A stretch of 64,000 bases of DNA. Origin: Lachnospiraceae bacterium. Lineage in GTDB: Bacteria > Bacillota > Clostridia > Lachnospirales > Lachnospiraceae. Below the pieces are notes generated by a model, which saw nothing but the letters and a program-made list of their open reading frames with translations, had not been told where the DNA came from and made no database searches. Of the stretch, positions 1 through 9,825 are shown one piece after another (positions within the stretch are counted from its first letter, which is position 1; the number at the start of each line of letters is the position of its first letter). The stretch is from contig SVEK01000002.1 of NCBI GenBank assembly GCA_015057405.1, forward strand, positions 62,001-126,000. Reading direction: 5' to 3'. The translations under genes were made by a program, and so were the position numbers.

Positions 1-109
1 TGGGACTATCCTTGTAGGTAAACAGGCAGTTGAAAAAGGTCTTATTAATGAAGTTGGCGGTATCTGTGATGCAATTAATCAATTGAAACAAATGATTTCA
101 AAACAATAA
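1..109 (+). CDS. tepA: TepA-like ClpP-family protease, C-terminal end only
   Basis: Reading from base 2, 35 codons end at the TAA at 107-109; the gene starts outside the window. The visible residues (GTILVGKQAVEKGLI..EVGGI) match the C-terminal tail of the TepA/ClpP-like serine proteases, where the chain after the catalytic core carries a Gly-rich GLIDEVGG-type motif. TepA-like proteins are membrane-associated ClpP relatives often encoded just before spoIIIE/ftsK in Firmicutes, and ftsK follows here after uppP. The catalytic Ser, His and Asp lie outside the window, so the assignment rests on the tail and the context. Confidence 0.65.
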   Translation, partial: GTILVGKQAVEKGLINEVGGICDAINQLKQMISKQ

Positions 110-180
110 AATTCAAAACAATCTCATTATTTCATAGAATTAAAATCAAAATGATTGTAATTTTGAGTAAAATACAAAAG

Positions 181-194
181 AAAACAAATGTTTG
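181..194 (+). promoter_or_regulatory. LexA-box-like sequence before uppP-ftsK
   Basis: AAAACAAATGTTTG has the AAC-N4-GTT core of the Firmicutes SOS box (CGAAC-N4-GTTCG, 7 of 10 defined positions). Its last three bases are the first three of the proposed uppP -35 element, nearly the same geometry as the box at the lexA promoter (62029-62042), which shares the core AAACAAATGTT. In AT-rich DNA about one such core is expected by chance in 64 kb, so this is a weak call. Confidence 0.3.
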
Positions 195-219
195 CATTCT
201 AATAAAAAAAAGGTTATAA
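192..219 (+). promoter_or_regulatory. Promoter of uppP-ftsK
   Basis: TTGCAT (192-197), a 16-bp spacer and a perfect TATAAT (214-219) lie 55 bp before the uppP start codon. This fits a vegetative sigma-A type promoter for the uppP-ftsK-ATP-grasp run. Confidence 0.6.
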
Positions 220-273
220 TATTATTTTGATAAATGAAATAATATAATTAACAAAAAACAAGGAGTGTACATA

Positions 274-1146
274 ATGACATTACTTAATGCAATTTTATTA
301 GGATTACTACAAGGACTGGCAGAATTTTTACCAATAAGCAGCTCAGGTCATCTTGCTATATTTGAGGTGTTATTTAAGGTAGAAAATGCCGGTATGGTTT
401 TTGATATTCTGTTACATCTTGGAACTCTGTTAGCAATATTTGTAGCATATTGGAAAGATATTAAAATGCTTGTTGTTGAAGGATTTCTCATCGTGTTTGG
501 TACCATTGGAAATGCAGGCAGATTTATAATTAATATTACAAGAAAAGATAATAAACTTACATATAATCAGATAATTAATACTCCGTACAGAAAGTTTGTA
601 GTTTTAGTAATTGTATCAACCATTCCTACCGGAATAATCGGAATTGTATTAAAAGATATTATTGATGCAGCATCATCATCTTTATTAGTTACGGGAACTT
701 GTTTACTGATTACCGGTTTAATGCTTATTGTTTCAGATATGGTGCAACCCGGAAAGAAAAAACCTAACCAGGTTAAATATCGTGAAGCAGGAATTATAGG
801 TATTGTCCAGGGACTTGCAACATTCCCGGGAATTTCAAGATCCGGGTCAACCATAACTGCATGTCTGTTATGTGGTTTTGATAAGAGTTTTGCCGTTAAA
901 TATTCGTTTATTATGTCAATTCCTGCTGTTATGGGTGCAGCAATTCTTGAATTAAAAGATTTTGGAGAAGTCGCCGTAACAAGTACAGAATTGGTTTATT
1001 ACGGTATCGGAACACTCGTTGCTGCTGTAGTAGGATATATTTGTATTAAAACAATGCTTGTTGTGGTGAGAGGTAAAAAGTTTAAGTATTTTGCATATTA
1101 TTGTTTTGCAATTGGACTGTTTTCAATAATATGGCATCTAGTATAA
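274..1146 (+). CDS. uppP: Undecaprenyl-diphosphate phosphatase UppP (BacA)
   Basis: This 290-aa integral membrane enzyme dephosphorylates undecaprenyl pyrophosphate to recycle the lipid carrier for peptidoglycan and other wall polymers; overexpression of the family gives bacitracin resistance. Both signature regions are present: the N-terminal Gln/Glu-rich motif (LQGLAEFLPISSSGHL, about residues 11-26) and the second motif (VQGLATFPGISRSGST) with the catalytic Arg/Ser region. Several hydrophobic helices follow, including a C-terminal pair, matching the usual 8-helix topology. The ATG at 274 is preferred over the GTG at 265 because AAGGAG at 260-265 is 8 bp upstream. It is probably cotranscribed with ftsK 13 bp downstream. 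Confidence 0.93.
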   Translation: MTLLNAILLGLLQGLAEFLPISSSGHLAIFEVLFKVENAGMVFDILLHLGTLLAIFVAYWKDIKMLVVEGFLIVFGTIGNAGRFIINITRKDNKLTYNQIINTPYRKFVVLVIVSTIPTGIIGIVLKDIIDAASSSLLVTGTCLLITGLMLIVSDMVQPGKKKPNQVKYREAGIIGIVQGLATFPGISRSGSTITACLLCGFDKSFAVKYSFIMSIPAVMGAAILELKDFGEVAVTSTELVYYGIGTLVAAVVGYICIKTMLVVVRGKKFKYFAYYCFAIGLFSIIWHLV

Positions 1147-1159
1147 AAGGAGAAGTGTG

Positions 1160-4100
1160 ATGGCTGTTAAATCATCTTCATCAAACAGAGGGCGAAAAAG
1201 TGAAGCAGCTAAAGCAAGAGAAGAAGCTGCTAAAGCAAAAGAAAAAGAAATGCTTGAACACAAACAGTTTATGACAGAACTTATGATATGGGTTTTACTT
1301 ATTGTAAGTATAATTATATTTTTATGTGTGTTTAATCTTTGCGGACCATTAAGTAATGTTATCGGCTCTTTAATATTTGGTTTGTTTGGATTAGTAGCAT
1401 ATATTTTTCCGCTTGTTTTGTTTTTTTCGTTTTGTTTTTATTATATGAACAAAAACAACAAAAGAGTTGTCAGAAGAGTAGTCGGAAGCTGGGCTTTGTA
1501 TTTTATTACGTCCGGTTTATTTGATTTGTTTACTCCTGATTTACCTAAAAACATATTCAAATGTTACGTTTCCGGATATAAGAATAAATCCGGCGGCGGA
1601 TTAGTTGGGGCTTGTATAAGTAATGGGCTCTCTTCAATTGTTGGTGAACTTGCCACAGGTATTTTATTAGTTATATTTGCCATAATGCTTTTTGCATTTA
1701 TCACAGGTAAATTAATTGCATCATTTATAGTGGAATTAAGTTCACGAAAGTATAATGAATATTTGGATGATTTCAGGGAAGAAAGAAAACGTAGAAGAGA
1801 AGAGATGGATTCCGAGCAGGATGAAGCGGATATTATTATTGATGAAGTAATTACTCCAAAACCTAAAAAGAAAATATCTTATACATTTCCTAAGAAAAAA
1901 ACACCGGCTAACGATGAAACTAATGATTCTGATATTGTTAGTATTACTTCAACTGAAAATGTATCTGATAATTCGGAAAATATTATTCCTGATTCCCGTG
2001 ATGACGTAATTGCTGAACATAATGATTTATCAGCAGGAGCTTCAGTAAACAGATCTTATTCGCATAATGTATCAGCAAATGATACATCATCACAAAAGAA
2101 TGACGAAGTATCTGTCACTAACAATGATGACAACCTTCCTGTATATGAAAAAGAAATTAACGATAAATTCGGACAAGTCAATACTCCTACCGATAATTCT
2201 CTTGAACATCTTGTTGCAAGAGCTCTTGAACGTGACAGAGTAACTTACAACGAATATACACCATATGTTGAATCTGATTCTGTTATTGAAACTGATAACA
2301 CTCCTAATGGTGATTCAGATATCTCAGATACATATAATAACTCTGAACCGGTTGTTTCAACAGAGAATTTACCCGGCAATAATGCCACTGACAATTCGAG
2401 CTTTGTTTCAGATATTACCAATTACGTTATGGATACACCTGCCGGCATTTCATACAGTGATGATATATCATCATTTGCTTCTTCAACTTCAACAAATGAT
2501 ATATCCTCATCAAATGTTGGTACAATTTCCACAAATGATATGGTTTCATCAAATAATGATATAGTTTCATCAAATGATAATTCTGAAATGCCTGAAGAAG
2601 AATATCAGGATATTCTTTCAGAAGAAGCTTTAAATGAATTGTTTATGTTTGATGAAGATGCAGGTTATGAATCGAATATATTTGAACCTGATACACAAAG
2701 TGATACGGCTTTAATGCCATATACTGAAACAGCATCAACAGACTCAGCATTAACTGAACCGGCATTTACCGAAGCTACATTAACCGAATCGGCAGTCCCT
2801 GAATCTAATTCAACTGTTTCAAATCAATCACAAACTAAAACTACCAACTCAACTAATAATTCCCCGCAGGAAAATGTGGTTGATATAATTTTACCGCCTG
2901 AGCCAATTCCGTATACATTTCCATCCATAAATCTTCTTAACAGGCCTGAAAGCGGTTCTAAGAAGATGTCACGTCAGGAATTGAATGATACTGCAAAGAA
3001 GCTGCAAGACTGTCTTAAAAGTTTTAAAGTAGAAGTTACAATGACAGACATAATATGCGGTCCTACGGTAACAAGATATGAATTACAGCCTTCTTTAGGT
3101 ACAAGAGTAAAGAAAATTACTGAATTAGAAAATGATATAAAACTTAATCTTGCAGCTGCTGACATTAGAATTGAGGCTCCGATTCCGGGTAAATCAGCAG
3201 TTGGTATTGAAGTACCTAACCCTAATAATGTAATGATTTCACTTAGAGAGATGTTAGAAACTCCTGAGTTTACTTCACATAAGTCAAATGTTGCATTTGC
3301 GGTTGGAAAAGATATCGGTGGCAATAATATAGTAGCTGACATTGCTAAAATGCCTCATATGCTCATTGCAGGTTCAACCGGATCAGGAAAATCAGTCTGT
3401 ATTAATACGATAGTTATGAGTATTTTGTATAAAGCAGACCCAAATGACGTTAAATTAATTATGATTGACCCTAAGGTTGTTGAATTAAGTGTTTATAACG
3501 GTATACCGCATTTATGTATACCTGTTGTAACTGACCCGAAAAAAGCAGCGGCTGCTCTTAATTGGGCTGTTGCCGAAATGAATGAAAGATATGCTAAGTT
3601 TGCGGAACTTGGTGTGCGTGACATGATAGGATTCAACAAAAAAATTGAATCAATGAAAGAAAATCCTAATATGTACGTTAAAATGCCGCAGATAATAATT
3701 ATAGTGGACGAGCTTGCGGATCTTATGATGGTAGCGTCTCACGATGTAGAAACTGCCATATGTCGTCTTGCACAAATGGCAAGAGCCGCCGGACTTCATT
3801 TGATTATTGCAACACAAAGACCATCCGTAGACGTTATTACCGGTCTTATTAAGGCAAATGTGCCTTCAAGAATTGCATTTGCTGTTTCTTCTGCAGTGGA
3901 TTCAAGAACAATTATTGACGGCGCCGGTGCCGAAAAACTTTTAGGTAAAGGTGATATGTTATTCTTCCCGCAAGGGTTACCAAAGCCTGTCAGAATTCAG
4001 GGTGCATTTGTATCCGATAGTGAAGTTGCAAGAGTAACAGATTTTGTCAAAGGGCAATATTCAGAACCGGTATATGATTCAAATATTACAGAAAAGATTG

Positions 4101-4390
4101 CTAATGCTGATACCCAAAGCAATATGCAGTCCATGTCTGCTTCTGCAGAAGATGATAATCCTAATGGATGGGATGAAAAATTTGAAGAAGCAGGAAAATT
4201 CATCATAGAGAAACAAAAAGCATCCATCGGTACTTTGCAACGTGTATTTAAAATTGGCTTTAACAGAGGGGCAAGAATAATGGATCAGCTATGTGAAGCC
4301 GGTGTTGTAAGTGAAGAAGATGGAAAAAAACCACGTAACGTTCTTATGACTATGGAAGAGTTTGAAGCACTTATTAGAAACGGAAAATAA
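1160..4390 (+). CDS. ftsK: FtsK/SpoIIIE DNA translocase
   Basis: This 1076-aa septal DNA pump clears chromosome from the closing division septum. The N-terminal about 200 residues hold four hydrophobic helices for membrane anchoring. An unusually long linker of about 350 residues (roughly 225-580), rich in Asp, Ser, Asn and Thr and partly built of degenerate repeats such as TNDISSSN, separates them from the motor. The alpha/beta motor has Walker A GSTGSGKS at about 738-745 and Walker B IIIIVDELADLM; the C-terminal winged-helix gamma domain (about 1005-1070) would read KOPS/SRS-type polarity sequences. ATG 1160 has AAGGAG 7 bp upstream; the GTG at 1157 is too close to it. SpoIIIE and FtsK cannot be told apart here. 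Confidence 0.93.
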   Translation: MAVKSSSSNRGRKSEAAKAREEAAKAKEKEMLEHKQFMTELMIWVLLIVSIIIFLCVFNLCGPLSNVIGSLIFGLFGLVAYIFPLVLFFSFCFYYMNKNNKRVVRRVVGSWALYFITSGLFDLFTPDLPKNIFKCYVSGYKNKSGGGLVGACISNGLSSIVGELATGILLVIFAIMLFAFITGKLIASFIVELSSRKYNEYLDDFREERKRRREEMDSEQDEADIIIDEVITPKPKKKISYTFPKKKTPANDETNDSDIVSITSTENVSDNSENIIPDSRDDVIAEHNDLSAGASVNRSYSHNVSANDTSSQKNDEVSVTNNDDNLPVYEKEINDKFGQVNTPTDNSLEHLVARALERDRVTYNEYTPYVESDSVIETDNTPNGDSDISDTYNNSEPVVSTENLPGNNATDNSSFVSDITNYVMDTPAGISYSDDISSFASSTSTNDISSSNVGTISTNDMVSSNNDIVSSNDNSEMPEEEYQDILSEEALNELFMFDEDAGYESNIFEPDTQSDTALMPYTETASTDSALTEPAFTEATLTESAVPESNSTVSNQSQTKTTNSTNNSPQENVVDIILPPEPIPYTFPSINLLNRPESGSKKMSRQELNDTAKKLQDCLKSFKVEVTMTDIICGPTVTRYELQPSLGTRVKKITELENDIKLNLAAADIRIEAPIPGKSAVGIEVPNPNNVMISLREMLETPEFTSHKSNVAFAVGKDIGGNNIVADIAKMPHMLIAGSTGSGKSVCINTIVMSILYKADPNDVKLIMIDPKVVELSVYNGIPHLCIPVVTDPKKAAAALNWAVAEMNERYAKFAELGVRDMIGFNKKIESMKENPNMYVKMPQIIIIVDELADLMMVASHDVETAICRLAQMARAAGLHLIIATQRPSVDVITGLIKANVPSRIAFAVSSAVDSRTIIDGAGAEKLLGKGDMLFFPQGLPKPVRIQGAFVSDSEVARVTDFVKGQYSEPVYDSNITEKIANADTQSNMQSMSASAEDDNPNGWDEKFEEAGKFIIEKQKASIGTLQRVFKIGFNRGARIMDQLCEAGVVSEEDGKKPRNVLMTMEEFEALIRNGK

Positions 4391-4406
4391 TATAAGAGGT
4401 ATTGTT

Positions 4407-5294
4407 GTGAAATTATGGATTGTTGTTAATGCATTTTTAAGAACAGAAAAGTTTGTTTTGCTTGAAAACAGATTAAAGAAAACAGCTGATAGATTTAATA
4501 TTGACTACGAAATTGTTACTAATGCAGACTGTATGCCTGAGCTTAATACAACTTGTGCTTATACAGGAATAATACCGGCTAACAACGACCCTATATTATT
4601 TTGGGACAAAGATATATTACTTGCAAAAACCTTAGAAGCATCAGGGCACCGTCTTTATAACTGTTCTGATGCTATTGCAATATGTGATGATAAAAGACTA
4701 ACTGCAGTATCTCTTATAAACAGTAATATTACAATTCCTAAAACAATAATTGCACCTATGACATACAATACCATAGGATTTACTGATTATGGTTTTTTAA
4801 CGACTACCGCACAAACTCTTGGGTTCCCATTAATTGTTAAAGAGGCTTTTAGTTCCTTCGGTGCAGGAGTTTATTTATGCAATAATATGGAGGAACTAAT
4901 CAATACTGTGACAAACCAATGCAGTCCGAACATTTTATTTCAGGAATATATAGATACAAGTTATGGTAAGGATATCCGACTTCAAGTTGTTGGAAACGAA
5001 GTAATATCATCAATATTCCGCTATTCAGAAAATGGAGATTATCGCGCCAATTTAACTAATGGCGGTTCCATGAAACCGTATAATCCTTCAGATGATGAAA
5101 TTAAACTTGCATTGGATGCATGTAAACTTCTTAAACTTGATTTTGCGGGAGTTGACATATTATTTGGTGAAAATGGTCCTATATTATGCGAAATTAATTC
5201 TAATGCCCACTTTATTAATCTTGATTATGAAACCGGCTCTGATACAGCAGAAGCTATAATAAAATATATACTTTCGAATTATATTAATAATTAA
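4407..5294 (+). CDS. ATP-grasp ligase, RimK-like (first of tandem pair)
   Basis: This 295-aa protein resembles the RimK/LysX-type ATP-grasp ligases, which join an amino group to a carboxylate through an acyl phosphate. Visible features are the small N-terminal pre-grasp domain, a Lys in FPLIVKEAFSSFG (ATP contact), the glycine-rich turn after it, the acidic and Arg residues of KDIRLQVVG, and the metal-binding C-terminal GPILCEINSNAHF with the canonical E-x-N. The GTG at 4407 is chosen because AAGAGG lies 7 bp upstream and the resulting MKLWIVVNAF start aligns with the next gene (MKIWLVYYMQ). The TTG at 4362 would overlap ftsK and has no ribosome-binding site. The substrate is unknown; its neighbour is a diverged paralogue. 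Confidence 0.75.
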   Translation: MKLWIVVNAFLRTEKFVLLENRLKKTADRFNIDYEIVTNADCMPELNTTCAYTGIIPANNDPILFWDKDILLAKTLEASGHRLYNCSDAIAICDDKRLTAVSLINSNITIPKTIIAPMTYNTIGFTDYGFLTTTAQTLGFPLIVKEAFSSFGAGVYLCNNMEELINTVTNQCSPNILFQEYIDTSYGKDIRLQVVGNEVISSIFRYSENGDYRANLTNGGSMKPYNPSDDEIKLALDACKLLKLDFAGVDILFGENGPILCEINSNAHFINLDYETGSDTAEAIIKYILSNYINN

Positions 5295-5341
5295 AACAAA
5301 TAACAGTATTATAAAATCAATTAATTTACATGGTGAATAAT

Positions 5342-6403
5342 ATGAAAATATGGCTTGTATATTACATGCAAAGAATAGTACAAAACAGATTATTTATAGA
5401 TAAAATTATTAGTACAGGAAAAAAATTTGGATTGAACATTCAGTTGGTTACTGTAGAAGAGATTGATGAATTATTGGAAAAGCACAAACCTGATGCAGTA
5501 ATTGCAAGAATGATTAATCCTTTTCTTACTTTAAAATTAGAGGCTCTTGGTATAAGAGTCTTTAATAATTATTCTATTTCTAACTTGTGTAATAATAAAG
5601 CATCATCGTTACGAGCAATTAATAAACTGGGTATACGACATATTCCTTCTATTATTGTTTTTTCTAATGATAATAAATATAATTTTGAGTTGTTATGTAA
5701 TTCCCATGACAAATATGATATATACGATGAATTAATAAATAATCATGATAATTATCATATGTTAACTGAAAAATTCAGTACATATAGTACTATTGAATCA
5801 CAAACTAAAAACAAAACTATATCAAATAATGTACAATTAGATAGCTCTTTAGCATTAGATAATGAAGATGATTATTTTTATGATAAATATATAATAAAAT
5901 CAGTTACCGGACATGGTGGAAAAGAAGTATATTTATTTTCGGAATTCATAAATAATATGATGATTAATTTAAGTTCACAAGAGCCGGATGCAGAACAGTA
6001 TTACACCGACAAATACCTTATACAACCGCTTATCGAGTATGGAAACAGAGATTTAAGAGTATATATTATAGGAAAAAATATTATTGGTGCAGTATTAAGA
6101 ACATCAGAAACAGGATTTAAGTCTAATTTTTCTCTTGGTGGGAAAGTACAATTATATAACTTAAATGATGAACAAAAAGTTGTTGTTCAAAAAATAGCAG
6201 AAGCCTTTGATTTTGATTATGTTGGAATTGACTTTTTACTTGATAAAAACAATAATTTGATATTTAACGAAATAGAAGATGTGGTAGGCGCAAGAATGCT
6301 TTCATCATGTTCAGATATCGACTATGTTACACTTTATATTGAATATATTAACATAATGTTGCATAATCATGTTGAAGCATGCTATAATTTGGACAATGTA
6401 TAA
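5342..6403 (+). CDS. ATP-grasp ligase, RimK-like (second of tandem pair)
   Basis: This 353-aa protein is a diverged paralogue of the preceding ATP-grasp protein and is longer because of a low-complexity, Asn/Asp/Tyr-rich insertion in the middle (about residues 115-180). The ATP-grasp core is visible: KYIIKSVTGHGGKEVYL with the nucleotide-contacting Lys and Gly loop, RDLRVYIIG, and the C-terminal metal site. That site reads FNEIEDVVGARM, so the usual E-x-N is E-I-E; metal binding may differ. ATG 5342 is favoured over ATG 5330 because it aligns with the first copy and has GGTGA just upstream. Substrate unknown; the pair probably act on the same or related substrates. Confidence 0.7.
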   Translation: MKIWLVYYMQRIVQNRLFIDKIISTGKKFGLNIQLVTVEEIDELLEKHKPDAVIARMINPFLTLKLEALGIRVFNNYSISNLCNNKASSLRAINKLGIRHIPSIIVFSNDNKYNFELLCNSHDKYDIYDELINNHDNYHMLTEKFSTYSTIESQTKNKTISNNVQLDSSLALDNEDDYFYDKYIIKSVTGHGGKEVYLFSEFINNMMINLSSQEPDAEQYYTDKYLIQPLIEYGNRDLRVYIIGKNIIGAVLRTSETGFKSNFSLGGKVQLYNLNDEQKVVVQKIAEAFDFDYVGIDFLLDKNNNLIFNEIEDVVGARMLSSCSDIDYVTLYIEYINIMLHNHVEACYNLDNV

Positions 6404-6490
6404 TTTTATTAACAAAAATTAGCATTTTATCTCAAAATTATTACAATGAAACCATTTATTAATTTCACTATAATAAGGAGCTGAGAATCT

Positions 6491-8158
6491 ATGAAAACAG
6501 ATATTGAAATCGCACAGGAAGCGTGCATGAAACCAATCGGTGAAGTTGCAAAGAGTTTAGGAATTGAAGCTGATGACCTTGATATGTATGGCAAATACAA
6601 AGCTAAGTTTACTGACGAACTCATGGAAAGAGTAAATGATAATCCTGACGGAAAACTGATCCTTGTAACTGCTATTAATCCTACTCCGGCAGGAGAAGGA
6701 AAAACAACTACAACAGTTGGTCTGGGACAGGCAATGTGCAAACTTGGTAAGAAGTCTGTTATAGCACTGCGCGAACCATCTCTCGGCCCGTGTTTTGGTA
6801 TTAAAGGTGGTGCTGCCGGCGGCGGTTATGCACAGGTTGTACCTATGGAAGATCTTAATCTTCATTTCACAGGAGATTTTCATGCAATAACATCTGCAAA
6901 CAATCTTCTTGCAGCCATGCTTGATAATCATATCAAACAAGGTAATGCACTTAATATAGATACTAATCAGATAGTATGGAAAAGATGTTTAGATATGAAT
7001 GACCGCGTTCTTCGTAATATTGTTGTTGGACTCGGACGTTCTGCTGACGGAGTTGTTCGAGAAGATCATTTCATAATTACTGTAGCTTCTGAAATTATGG
7101 CTATTCTTTGTCTTGCAGAAGATATGGAAGACCTTAAAAAACGTCTTGCAAGAATTATAGTTGCATATAACTATGATGGTAAACCGGTAACAGCGGGAGA
7201 GATTAATGCAGTTGGTTCAATGGCAGCATTACTTAAGGATGCCATAAGACCTAACCTTATTCAGACACTTGAAAATACTCCTGCAATTGTTCATGGCGGA
7301 CCTTTTGCTAATATAGCTCATGGTTGTAACAGTATACGTGCTACAAAGACAGCCCTTAAACTTGCTGATTATGTAATAACTGAAGCTGGTTTTGGTGCAG
7401 ATTTAGGAGCTGAAAAGTTCCTTGATATCAAATGTCGTATGGCTAATCTCAAACCTGATGCAGTGGTTGTAGTTGCAACTGTTCGTGCTCTTAAATATAA
7501 TGGTGGAGTTGCTAAAGCAGATCTTGCAAAAGAGAACCTTGAAGCCCTCAAAGCAGGAATTGTTAATCTCGAAAAACATATTGAAAATGTTTCAAAATAT
7601 GATGTTCCTTGCGTTGTTACCCTTAATAGATTTATCACAGATACAGATGCTGAATTAGCATATGTAAAAGAGTATTGTGAATCAAGAGGATGTACATTTG
7701 CATTGTCAGAAGTTTGGGAACATGGCGGTGAAGGCGGAATTGAATTAGCTAAAACAGTACTTGAAACTATTGAGAAAAAAGAAAGCAACTTCCATGTTTT
7801 ATATCCGGATGATATGTCACTAAAGGATAAAATGGAAACAATTGCAAAAGAAATTTACGGAGCAGATGGTATCACATTTGATCCGGGTGCATTAAAGTCC
7901 GTTGAAAGACTTGAAGAACTTGGTTTTGGTAATATGCCTGTTTGTATGGCTAAAAACCAATACTCACTTTCTGACGACCCGAATAAACTTGGAAGACCAT
8001 CAGGTTTCACCGTTAACATTCGTGACGTATATGTATCCGCAGGTGCAGGATTTGTCGTTGCAATAACAGGAACTGTTATGACAATGCCTGGACTGCCGCT
8101 TCATCCTGCTGCAGAAAAGATTGATGTTGTGGACGGAAAAATAACAGGTTTGTTCTAG
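6491..8158 (+). CDS. fhs: Formate--tetrahydrofolate ligase
   Basis: This 555-aa enzyme makes 10-formyl-tetrahydrofolate from formate, ATP and tetrahydrofolate, feeding purine and formyl-Met synthesis and, in acetogens, the methyl branch of acetyl-CoA synthesis. The P-loop-like ATP site [15 protein letters not shown] lies at about residues 62-76 and is followed by the family-typical stretches [18 protein letters not shown] and FTGDFHAI. Length matches the usual 550-560 aa. AAGGAG at 6475-6480 precedes the ATG by 10 bp. folD, the next enzymes of the same folate pathway, lies 2.1 kb away, on the far side of pyrBI. Confidence 0.97.
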   Translation: MKTDIEIAQEACMKPIGEVAKSLGIEADDLDMYGKYKAKFTDELMERVNDNPDGKLILVTAINPTPAGEGKTTTTVGLGQAMCKLGKKSVIALREPSLGPCFGIKGGAAGGGYAQVVPMEDLNLHFTGDFHAITSANNLLAAMLDNHIKQGNALNIDTNQIVWKRCLDMNDRVLRNIVVGLGRSADGVVREDHFIITVASEIMAILCLAEDMEDLKKRLARIIVAYNYDGKPVTAGEINAVGSMAALLKDAIRPNLIQTLENTPAIVHGGPFANIAHGCNSIRATKTALKLADYVITEAGFGADLGAEKFLDIKCRMANLKPDAVVVVATVRALKYNGGVAKADLAKENLEALKAGIVNLEKHIENVSKYDVPCVVTLNRFITDTDAELAYVKEYCESRGCTFALSEVWEHGGEGGIELAKTVLETIEKKESNFHVLYPDDMSLKDKMETIAKEIYGADGITFDPGALKSVERLEELGFGNMPVCMAKNQYSLSDDPNKLGRPSGFTVNIRDVYVSAGAGFVVAITGTVMTMPGLPLHPAAEKIDVVDGKITGLF

Positions 8159-8235
8159 TTCTAATAACTAACTGCAGATTTAAATGCAACATTTTGTTTG
8201 CAAAACATTAATTATTGTTCGTTTAATTATATAAT

Positions 8236-8273
8236 AAAGGCAGGAGATAGAAGATAATCTATTTCCTGCCTTT
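8236..8273 (+). terminator. Rho-independent terminator of fhs
   Basis: A 15-bp stem (8236-8250 with 8259-8273, one G-U pair, core GGCAGGA/TCCTGCC) closes an 8-nt loop and runs into TTTT. It lies between the convergent fhs and pyrI genes and is oriented for fhs. Confidence 0.85.
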
Positions 8274-8339
8274 TAAAGGATATTATGATTGATTAACTTG
8301 TCATGCCTAAGTTTAAAACTCCACAAAATTATTCGAAAA

Positions 8340-8774
8340 CTATAATTGTCCCTTGAATTTCTGTTCGCAGTATATACATCTGTATATTCTGTTTTCTGAA
8401 TCAGTCAGTTTAAAAGTATGTGGCAAATTACGTTCTGTCTCTGAAGAAGTTACACATCTTGGATTTTTGCACTTAATAATATTAGTAACTTGAGTCGGCA
8501 ATACCGGATGCTCTTTTCTGACGATTTCATCATTCTCAATATAGTTTAAGGTTATATTTGAATCAAGTACAGCAAGCAGATTAAGGTCAACACATATCGG
8601 TGCTTCGATTTTTATTATATCTTTTTTTCCCATTTTATTGCTTTTTGCATTTTTAATAATAGCTATACTTGAATCAATTTTTTCAAGATTAAGATAATTA
8701 TAAATCTTCATTGCTCCGCCGGCTTTAATGTGGTCTATTACAACGCCTTCATGAAGTCCTCCTATATTTAACAT
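8340..8774 (-). CDS. pyrI: Aspartate carbamoyltransferase regulatory chain
   Basis: This 144-aa subunit binds nucleotide effectors (CTP, ATP) and confers allosteric control on the PyrB catalytic trimers. The N-terminal allosteric domain carries the GxVIDHIKAGGAMKIY stretch of the nucleotide site. The C-terminal zinc domain has the four cysteines expected in CKNPRC...CIYC. The start has AAAGGAGGT inside the end of pyrB, and only 3 bp separate the genes, so the subunits are translationally coupled. Confidence 0.95.
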   Translation of the reverse strand: MLNIGGLHEGVVIDHIKAGGAMKIYNYLNLEKIDSSIAIIKNAKSNKMGKKDIIKIEAPICVDLNLLAVLDSNITLNYIENDEIVRKEHPVLPTQVTNIIKCKNPRCVTSSETERNLPHTFKLTDSENRIYRCIYCEQKFKGQL

Positions 8775-8777
8775 ATA

Positions 8778-9710
8778 TCATACCTCCTTTGTTGGTTCAG
8801 GTAAATTTAGTAAAGTCATAATAAGTGCCATTCTAAGATAAACACCGTAATTAGCCTGTTTAAAGTATGCAGCTCTAGGATCACTATCAACTTCTGTTGC
8901 AATTTCATTTACTCGCGGAAGAGGATGTAAAACAAGCATATCGTCATTTGCGTACTGCATTTTTTTGCGATCAAGTATAAATGTATCCTTAAGTCTGATA
9001 TAATCTTCTTCATTGAAAAAACGTTCTTTTTGAACTCTTGTCATATACAAAACGTCAAGTTTTGGAAGAACGTCTTCAAGAATATTGGTTTCTGTATACG
9101 AAATATTATTGTTATCCAGTGTTTCATGACGGAGATATTCCGGAATCTTAAGCTCATCAGGAGAAATCATTACAAATTCAATACCTTCATAACGTACCAT
9201 TGCATTAATAAGCGAATGAACTGTTCTACCGAATTTTAAATCACCGCATACACCAATTGTAAGATTATTAAGACCGCCCTTCATTTCCTTAATAGTAAGC
9301 AAATCAGTTAAAGTCTGTGTTGGATGGTTGTGTCCACCATCCCCGGCATTAATAATCGGAATTTCAGAAAATTGTGATGCTACTAAAGGAGCACCTTCTT
9401 TAGGATGACGCATTGCACAGATATCAGCATAGTAAGATATTACCTTAATCGTATCTGCAATGCTTTCACCTTTAGTTACAGAACTTGAATCAGCAGAAGA
9501 AAAACCGAGTACATTCCCTCCAAGATTCATCATAGCAGCTTCGAAACTAAGACGGGTTCGTGTACTCGGTTCATAAAATAATGATGCAAGTTTTTTTCCA
9601 TCACATACTTTACAATAACGTTTTGGATCGCGATAAATACGACCGGCAAGTTCTAATAAATCATCAAGTTCATTAACAGTTAAATCAAGCGGACTTATAA
9701 TATGCTTCAT
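8778..9710 (-). CDS. pyrB: Aspartate carbamoyltransferase catalytic chain
   Basis: This 310-aa enzyme condenses carbamoyl phosphate and aspartate, the committed step of pyrimidine synthesis. The carbamoyl-phosphate loop [13 protein letters not shown] and the aspartate-domain motifs ([18 protein letters not shown]) are intact, and length matches E. coli PyrB (311 aa). The ATG at 9710 has AAGGAG 6 bp upstream; an in-frame extension to 9743 ([11 protein letters not shown]) lacks a ribosome-binding site. With pyrI it forms a two-gene leftward operon. The about 45-nt 5' leader is too short for a PyrR attenuator and I see no terminator in it. Confidence 0.96.
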   Translation of the reverse strand: MKHIISPLDLTVNELDDLLELAGRIYRDPKRYCKVCDGKKLASLFYEPSTRTRLSFEAAMMNLGGNVLGFSSADSSSVTKGESIADTIKVISYYADICAMRHPKEGAPLVASQFSEIPIINAGDGGHNHPTQTLTDLLTIKEMKGGLNNLTIGVCGDLKFGRTVHSLINAMVRYEGIEFVMISPDELKIPEYLRHETLDNNNISYTETNILEDVLPKLDVLYMTRVQKERFFNEEDYIRLKDTFILDRKKMQYANDDMLVLHPLPRVNEIATEVDSDPRAAYFKQANYGVYLRMALIMTLLNLPEPTKEV

Positions 9711-9756
9711 ATGCAACTCCTTACTGCGTTTATTTTTCGCCATTTTTTCTAAAAAA

Positions 9757-9785
9757 ATGATACAACAAGATTATTTTTTATTCAA
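9757..9785 (-). promoter_or_regulatory. Promoter of pyrBI
   Basis: On the minus strand TTGAAT (9785-9780), a 17-bp spacer and TATCAT (9762-9757) stand about 47 bp before the pyrB start. Confidence 0.5.
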
Positions 9786-9825
9786 TACTTGTATTAAGAA
9801 GATAGTCAATGTATAATGAACTTAA

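Noticed and set aside
130-170. Terminator after tepA (TCAAAAT/ATTTTGA hairpin, 146-166)
   Set aside because: A 7-bp AT-only stem without a T run is too weak to call.
2440-2590. Repeat array or CRISPR-like pattern
   Set aside because: It is degenerate Ser/Asn/Asp coding repeats in the FtsK linker, with no constant repeat and spacer structure.
6469-6474. TATAAT just before fhs as a promoter -10
   Set aside because: A start about 7 bp further on would fall after the AAGGAG ribosome-binding site at 6475-6480, leaving the mRNA without it.
9711-9756. PyrR-type attenuator before pyrB
   Set aside because: The leader is too short and contains no antiterminator or terminator hairpin.
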